A stretch of 64,000 bases of DNA, from contig NC_133301.1 in assembly GCF_005239225.2 (NCBI RefSeq), positions 439,001 through 503,000 of the forward strand. Direction: 5' to 3'. The DNA comes from Populus alba (Eukaryota > Streptophyta > Magnoliopsida > Malpighiales > Salicaceae). The notes beneath the pieces were generated by a model. It saw only the letters and a list, made by a program, of their open reading frames with translations. It was not told the DNA's origin and did not search any database. Below, one piece after another: positions 57,323 to 64,000 of this stretch. The position numbers and the translations under genes are program-made. Every line of letters starts with the position of its first letter. The stretch's first letter is position 1.

Positions 57323-60300
57323 TCATGTTTCAACCATTGGCTCAGGGCCGGATGTCTCTGCACGAGATCTATTTGATTGACGAACAGAGTTGAAAAGGAT
57401 GTCCTTGATAACCTAGGCATAAAAAGGAAAGAAAGAAAAATAAGATTAGCCTAAATAATAAAACTGTTCAAAGTTAGGCAGGCATCTAAAAATTGGACCG
57501 GCCAGTTACCTGTGACATGAGACCATGGACCTGCTCCACAGTTATCTTAGCACTATCACGAGTAATTTTTGCAAGTTGAGATTCTTCCTGCAATTAAGAA
57601 AATTATAAAAATCCAAAATAAAGTCGAAACCGGGGAGAGACAGGACCATAAATGATAAAAAGAACAGATGTTTAAGATGCAAAAGTAACTGAATAGAACA
57701 AAAGAAATTTAGAATTACGAAGAAGAAAATGTAAGGATGCATGGGACACAGCTAGCACCCATTAAGAACATGGATCCTAAGATGATAATTGAAGATGGCA
57801 AATCTAAGTAATAATTTATCTTCAAGTTGTAATTCATATAAAACAAAGAGTCTTCTGTGCCCTGCCTTTTCCCCAACAAGTAATTCCAACAAGAGAAAGA
57901 GGTGGATGGAATCTTTGCCAAAGAAATTTCCATAATGTTACTATATATGGAATTTTATTTGTTTTTTTTCACATACATGACATGTTAACATTAAACATAA
58001 CTTATGCAGGCCAATGTCCTCTTATTGAGGGTTAAGCGTTTTCGCTGAGCAGAAAAGAAAATAAAAAAGTTTCATGACCAAAGCAATGTGCGGTAGCACG
58101 TCTTAAGGTAAATGCAGTGCATAGTTGTATACCCACATGCGTACAGTTTAATGCAGGTACAAAACATCTACATGTTGCAATGATGGTGACACGTTTAGAG
58201 GCTCTTACAGTTCAATGGATATTTTTGCCAACACTGTTTGCATCAGTTTCTACTGATCAATGCAAGAAAACTGAAGCGACCTCTCGGTTGAATGCATCAA
58301 ATATACATTTTTGGGCACATAGTATGTCACTTCTCACAAATAATTATCTATGCAAAAGACAAAACATTCAGCAGAACACACACAGAGCAAGCCTTATGTA
58401 CTGTTCCTCTTGTTGAGATAAGGGTCAATAATCTTTAGAGACGTCCCATCAGAAAAGCACTATTTAGTTTTGCATGCCATATAAAAAAAAAAGAAATACC
58501 AAATATAATGCATAATAGTCACTTGGAAACAATTTATGTTTCACATAAAGACGTGATTTTTTTTGGTGCAATTAGATTAAAGAGCCTACATCAGCAGAGT
58601 TAACAATCATACTTCTGAATTAACATAGATATAACGATATCAATGAAAAGTATACTCACATCTTTCTTTCTTTGAGGAGCCATTAAGGGTCCCAATCGAG
58701 AATGTGACAATTGATTCTCTGCATGCTCCAGCTTCTCAGCTGCATGGCAAATCGATGATTATTTCATCTTGATAGGCAATTAGAATATCCAGTCTTTTCA
58801 TCTCACATATAAGCTACTGATACTCGTGGACTTTGAGTGCCTGGTCTTTCAACTATTTACAGCTATACTTTTCTCTAGTCATGACATGAAGTAGAAGAAA
58901 ATTGTGCAAAATAAATATAAACCAAAAACTTCGAAATTACCTAGATCAGAAATTTGCCCCGCAACATAGTCTCCATTGCCCAAGAGAGGTGAAGATGAAA
59001 GTGTATTCACCCAGTATTTGTTCCACAAAAGATCCAAGAGGTGGCAATCAAGAGAAGACTTGAAATAAGTTATATCCAAAGCATAATACTGCAAAACAAT
59101 GTAGCATTAGCCAACAATGGAATAATATGAAACCATAAGGCCAAGCAGTCAAGGCGAATATAACAACCTGTTTGCAATGAACTCCAAAGTCCTCAATCTT
59201 ATTAAGAGGAATAGTTTGGTATTCAGAAACAGGATCATCTGGAGGCTTGTATCCTTCTGGATATGTCCTGAATGCCCCAATCTCAACTTTCCCCGCTGAG
59301 ACAGTCCTTGTTGGATCAATAACAACTGCCAAAAACGGCTCCTGAAATTGCTGGTTAAGCATTTGGGTTGAAACATCAATACCTGAAAGCCAGCATCCAT
59401 AGCCAGGATGTGAGTGATACCACCCAACAACATTCTCCAAACGTCCAGCCTGCATAAACACCACTTTTTTGTCAAAAAAAGGCCCAAGTAGATTGGAAGC
59501 AATGGAAATAAATGGATTACAAAAAAGGCAGATTAAAAATAATGCTTCTATGCAACTTTAAAAACTATTAAAAGGAGTCCATTTAAATGCCAATACAAAA
59601 TGTGGAACCTTGTGCACCACTGTTCAATAATTAATTCCTACGCTTTCAAGTAATAACATGTAATAAGATTAACATTTTAGATTCAGCTAGTGGTGACTAA
59701 AGCATAACAGCAAATCTATCCATGTTTAGTGTTCCCTTGAATCTAAAAGATACAGAAAAGCCAAGCTACTAAGACTACATGAATTTCCCTGAAAATCAAC
59801 TCATCAACTATCAGATATCAAGGTTTCAGACATAAAGCCGCAATGTGTGCACACGCGCATTTGGCTAACAATTAAATTTGGGCTACCAACTATTTTGAAC
59901 CAAGCCTTCACAGGATTTAGCTTCAAGTTATGGTTTTTCATTAGGGATTCCACACACACTTCACAGGTATAAATCTAGAATTTTCCTTTTCCAAACATAT
60001 AAAAATTTGACAAAGCAGCCATTCTCTACACATAACCAGTAAAGCCCTAAACCCTAATCAGCCAAAAGAATCATGTAAAATATACACACAACTTCATTAA
60101 ATCAAACCATGCCCATATCTTACAACCACGTTAGGGATGCAGCTATTTTTAAACCAAGACTTAGTTCACTAAAGGTCCAATTAGGGTTTTAGACTACTTC
60201 ATGAAATCAAATTAGCAATTCCACAAACACTCTAAAACCTAGTTTCTATATTTTCCTCAAAATCACAAAATTTCACCATTGTAACCATTCTCTGCTCTTA

Positions 60301-61096
60301 AAAACCACAGCAATACAAACGCCAATACCCTAAAAAATCCTCTAATAACACAACAGGTAATAATTTTATATTCTGAGACTGATCCTCAATTCAATTAAGC
60401 TCCAAATCAGGGTTCAAGACACTCACTTTCCTAACTCAAATTATAAATTCAAGGTTCCACTCCTCCTGCCAAATAAAAAATTTCCAACAATGCACCACTC
60501 TCTGCACACATAACCACCACAACAATACAAACCCAAAAACCCTAATCACCCAAAAAAAATTAAAATTCAAAACCCTTATAATCCAAAATACCCCCTCCCA
60601 AAAAAGAAGAAGCAATGATCTATAAATTGAAAACCCAAGAATAAAATCAAAAGCAATAAGCTAGCAAGCAAACCTGTTTATTAGTCTGAGAATAATCGAC
60701 CATATACTCATAAGCATCAGCCTGAGCATTAACCCTCGTCTCCGTCCCTTCTACGGGAAGAGCAAAAGCATCCATAACAATAATTGAATCCCCATCAGTT
60801 TTCCCTTGCATTAGCCCCATAACTTCAATAGTCCCGCCTGATCGAGCATGGACAACCATCTTTAACAAAGCAAGAGCAGAGATCCTCACTCGTCTAAAAT
60901 AATTCGGATCGTTCGACCACGGTTTTTCTTGCTGGAACTTCGCTTGTGCTGCATCATCGTAGTGAAAAATCGCGTCCGATAAAAAAGAAGTGTCTGTAGC
61001 TGTTGTTGGGGTTGGTGTGTCGATAGCTTTAATGTTGTTCTCGAGCTCCCAGGTTTTTTGGGCTATCGAGGACGAAGAAGAAGGGTAGGGATCCAT
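57323..61096 (-). CDS. CSN5: COP9 signalosome subunit 5 (deneddylase)
   Basis: Six exons: 60674-61096, 59168-59449, 58941-59088, 58660-58739, 57510-57587, 57323-57412. They encode 366 residues. CSN5 is the zinc metalloprotease that removes NEDD8/RUB from cullins within the COP9 signalosome and so tunes SCF-type ubiquitin ligases, including light and auxin signalling. The MPN+/JAMM site is intact: Glu91 in [10 protein letters not shown], then [14 protein letters not shown] with His153, His155 and Asp166; the spacing equals that of the human protein. The C-terminal helix region (LMAPQRKKD, then [12 protein letters not shown]) and the acidic Pro-rich end are typical. All junctions keep frame. 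The start is the MDPYPSS methionine. A MITE-like repeat begins about 155 bp upstream of the ATG. Confidence 0.97.
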
Positions 61097-61251
61097 GGTG
61101 GTGTCTTTTCTGCTATTTTGAGGATTTTTTCTTTTTAGAGGGAGGAGAGTTTATGTAAGAGATGGCATCGAGCGTCGATAGTACTAGTCAGCGGTAGACC
61201 GGTCGGGTTGAAGGTTTATGTAAGTTGGGTTTGTTACCGTACTAGGAGGGC

Positions 61252-61432
61252 GTTTGGCATTCGGTATTTTTAAAAATTTTAATTTTTTTTTTGTTTTAAA
61301 TTAATATATTTTTGATATTTTTAAATTATTTTGATATACTAATTTTAAAAATAATTTTTAAAAAATATATTATTAGCATGTTTTTATGAGTGAAAAACAT
61401 TTTAAAAAACAACAGTAACCACACTCCCAAAT
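61252..61432. repeat. MITE-like repeat, copy C, upstream of CSN5
   Basis: About 180 bp starting GTTTGGCATTCGGTA and ending CCACACTCCCAAAT, with the shared core AAAAATAATTTTTAAAAAAT. It lies in the CSN5 promoter region. Confidence 0.75.
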
Positions 61433-61629
61433 ATGTTTTTAATAACTTTTTTTTTTCTCTAAAATTGAGAAAAAAATTTTTAGAGAAGGTCGAGGTAAAA
61501 AAAAAGAAGAAAGAACTTTTGAGGGTAAAAACTTAAATTTTATTAGTTTTTATTTTAAAATTTTAAGTTTTTTAAGGAGAGCGAGAATTACTTTTTCTTC
61601 CAGTTTCATGACCTGTCACCCTCCTTTAA

Positions 61630-61692
<63 letters not shown>

Positions 61693-62029
61693 GAACTCTA
61701 AAACGCGTGGGGAAAGCACTGTAGCTTTCCCCACGGTTTTCCCTATCAAAACATATATCATCTCAGCATTGTAGTTGAATGTCTTGCTCGCTTTCCCACA
61801 AAATATATTATCACTGCACAAGTTTGAAAAAAACGACATCATGATATCAGTGTCTTAAATGCTTTGAAAAATCAGGCTGTCGTTTTTTGTTTTTTCCTGT
61901 AATCGAGTCTTCTTTTTCTTCTGTGAAGTTTATAAGGTTCAAGGAAATATTGAATTGTCTGACATCTTATCACCTTTAGAATAATTAAAAGCCCGTGCAA
62001 AGAGACAATAAACTTACACGTTGCACGTC
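61433..62029. other. Intergenic region with (TA)n microsatellite
   Basis: The TA run spans about 61,633-61,689. No gene is seen. Confidence 0.6.
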
Positions 62030-62149
62030 TTCAGGTTGCATTTAGAGAATGTCAAGTCAGCCAGTCTTTTTAATGCTGCATTAAATGCTTTCAGGTTTCA
62101 TTTAGATAAAGTCAAGCTGGCCAATCTTCTTGGTGGTGCATTAAATGAA
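62030..62149. repeat. Two tandem copies of a 60-bp unit
   Basis: Units begin CAGGTTGCATTTAGA (62032) and CAGGTTTCATTTAGA (62092) and end GCATTAAATG. Divergence between them is visible. Confidence 0.75.
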
Positions 62150-62321
62150 TGTGGCGTTGGCATCATTATACATACATGCTTGCCTTTTCGTTTTCATTGT
62201 TTCCTGTTCAGTTTTGGTTGGCATTTATGTTCTGGTTAGTGTGCTTGGCAAACAGTTCAAATTGTTTTATTGCACGGTATGGCATGGTGCTATTTTAAAG
62301 TGGTGTTTTTAGCGAGCTAAT
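62150..62321. other. Short intergenic stretch
   Basis: No gene seen. Confidence 0.5.
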
Positions 62322-62806
62322 TCTCTCAGCTCCCACCTCTCTTATAATATTTGAACATATTGTCACCTCTCCTCTTCCCCAGCCAAAAGCCACACTAGCA
62401 ATCAACATCCACCGTTGTTTTTTTGCCTTCTCAAGTGGCTGCAGTGGATCACCAGTAGCTCCACCGTGCACCACCATCCTCACGACAGACCAGCAACAGC
62501 AGCAAGCACCTCCCCCAGGCCAGGTAGCCTCTTCTCTTCTTGCTTTTCCACGCAAATCATGCATCTCTCAGCTCCCACCTCTCTTATAATATTTGAACAC
62601 ATTGTCACCTCTCCTGTTCCCCAGCCAAAAGCCACACTAGCAATCAACATCCATCATTGTTTTTCTGCCTTCTCCAGTAGCTGCAGTGGATCACCAGCAG
62701 CCCCACCGTGGACCACCATCCTCAATATAGACCAGCAACAGCAGCAAGCACCTCCCCCAGGCCAAGTAGCTTCTTCTCTTCTTGCTTTTCCACGCAAATC
62801 ATGCAT
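62322..62806. repeat. Tandem duplication of a 242-bp segment
   Basis: Copy 1 is 62322-62563 and copy 2 is about 62564-62806. Both begin TCTCTCAGCTCCCACC and end near CACGCAAATCATGCAT. They create open frames rich in Ser, Pro and His that have no family match I know, so no gene is called. Confidence 0.88.
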
Positions 62807-63240
62807 GAATACTGTAAAAAAAATAAAAATAAAACCCTGCAAAATACACGAGTAATTAATTACCTGTTTCTTGCAATCTGCTTTGCCAAAGGAAATAGCC
62901 ATTTGGTTAATTATCAATTTCTAATACTTATTAACAATTGGTTGCATATATTTGGTGCTCCATTTCTCCCTTTTGCAATTCGGCTCAATCTGAGATAATT
63001 TAATTCCACTAATTAGTCTCCAAGTCGATTTTCATAAGCTCTGCCGATGCAAGAAGCCTGCTTGAAGTTGAGTTTTTGTTTGTTCATATTTTTTAACTCT
63101 GCTCATCTTGTTGTCTCCAAGTATCTTTGCGTTTGTAGAACTTAGATCCCACAAAAATCTGAATGCAAGAAATATACAAGACTCCATCTCCACTACTGAT
63201 AGTCTGTTAGAGGGAAAAGGTTAAAAGTTCGATAGATCAC
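62807..63240. other. Intergenic region left of the STE24 fragment
   Basis: The last STE24 exon would be expected here or further left on the minus strand; I do not see it. Confidence 0.5.
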
Positions 63241-63711
63241 CTGTAGTTTCACAAGACCACCCCGAAGAGCAGAGCCATAACCAAGCTTTTTAGCAAAAAC
63301 ATCCGCCTAATCAAACAATTACAGTAAGAGAGATCAAGGACTTTCAGACACACAGAAACAAGGAGAGAGGGTGTGAGAGGTTACCTGAAATTCAAAAGAT
63401 CGGCTCACCAGATTAAGACCAAAGCTTACAAGGTGTTGGAGAGGTATTACAGTATGCTGCAAAAAAGCAACCAAGTCAGATAAACCCAACCACTACCAAC
63501 TTTTGTGTCATATAAACCCAACCCCCCCAACACACACTAAAAATCCCATAAGCATTTCTTTTCCTTAACACAACAATTCTTTTCATATCAACAATACCTG
63601 AAATATGATCAGACCGATGAGTACTGGCTGTGTATCAAATCCAAAACTTCGGAAGAGATCAGTTGAGTTCCTCATAAGAGTGTATCCTTCAAATTGTAAA
63701 AATGTTAGAAT
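63241..63711 (-). pseudogene. STE24: Partial CAAX prenyl protease 1 (STE24/FACE1), three exons
   Basis: Exons 63598-63711 (38 codons), 63385-63456 (24) and 63241-63306 (22) join in frame with GT-AG borders. They encode the third-last part of STE24, the ER zinc protease that processes prenylated proteins: FGFDTQPVLIGLIIFQ, HTVIPLQHLVSFGLNLVSR, SFEFQADVFAKKLGYG. The Glu of SFEFQAD is the third zinc ligand. The HExxH motif belongs to an exon upstream, which would lie beyond position 64,000 if present. The final exon (usual motif EENLSAM) is not found to the left, so the copy appears broken at its 3' end. It could be a truncated duplicate or a gene with an altered tail. Confidence 0.75.
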
Positions 63712-64000
63712 CTGCAGATCATAAAAGCAAAAAAAAAAAAAACAATGAATCATACACCGGTTATAAGCTCACAAATAAGATGAGATCTGGTCCGATGAGG
63801 TGGAGAAAAGAAGAAGAGAATTGAATTCTAGCCTGATGAAATGAGATCTGGTCAGCTCCGTTATGCTCTACGGAAATTCAGAGAGAGAGAGAGGGACAAA
63901 CGCCAAAGCTCCTCTGTTGGAGTTGTTGGGTTTGGGTTTTTATTATTTTTTTTTTTTTATGCTACGGGTTTTCTTATCTTCTGTCTGTCGAAGCTTTAAA
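63712..64000 (-). other. Intron or leader upstream of the STE24 fragment
   Basis: It contains a TC-rich stretch, a GA run near 63,880, and two copies of TGAGATCTGGTC about 58 bp apart. It looks like a 5' leader as much as an intron; the window ends here. Confidence 0.4.

Noticed and set aside
58117..58416. 99-codon plus-strand ORF inside a CSN5 intron
   Set aside because: No recognisable motif and on the strand opposite to the gene; likely chance.
62415..62855. 146-codon ORF rich in Ser, Pro and His
   Set aside because: It arises from the 242-bp tandem duplication, with both halves repeating; no family feature.

Overview
The window is plant nuclear DNA. It has multi-exon genes with GT-AG introns, AT-rich intergenic sequence, plant-type gene families (plasma-membrane H+-ATPase, CSN5, plant ADA1) and a large Tat/Ogre-type retrotransposon. 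Gene content and the dispersed MITE-like repeat suggest a woody eudicot, possibly Salicaceae (Populus or Salix); that assignment is inference.

Bases 1 to about 26,060 are a nest of transposable elements. The oldest layer is a decayed Ty3/gypsy (chromovirus-like) element. It is cut first by a reversed, diverged solo LTR (268-1842) and then by a nearly intact 19.85-kb Ogre/Tat-type element (4880-24732). The large element has a 5-bp target duplication ATCAT, two LTRs of about 1.69 kb that differ by about 1 percent, a primer binding site, a separate upstream ORF1 (plant-mobile-domain-like plus coiled coil), gag-pro, an in-frame intron, pol, and a 3.6-kb non-coding tail full of tandem repeats. A 5'-truncated L1-type LINE (9403-12358) with a 16-bp target duplication sits between ORF1 and gag. 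The most unusual signal is in the LTR. A run of hairpins (5705-6275) includes four copies of a bulged stem whose arms change together while the loop stays GCCAGA or nearly so.

Bases 27,580 to 64,000 are gene-bearing. In order they hold an ADA1/HFI1-like SAGA subunit gene (minus), the signal peptidase subunit SEC11 (minus, 8 exons), the kinetochore protein CENP-O (plus, 12 exons), a plasma-membrane H+-ATPase (minus, 16 exons), the COP9 signalosome protease CSN5 (minus, 6 exons), and a three-exon fragment of the CAAX protease STE24 (minus). I rebuilt the exon structures by hand, and every junction keeps frame. SEC11 and CENP-O are divergent; CENP-O and the H+-ATPase are convergent. They are unrelated housekeeping genes, not a functional cluster. 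Between them lie a 291-bp TRIM element with a perfect 5-bp target duplication (55308-55598), three copies of a MITE-like repeat in introns or beside a start codon, and several microsatellites.
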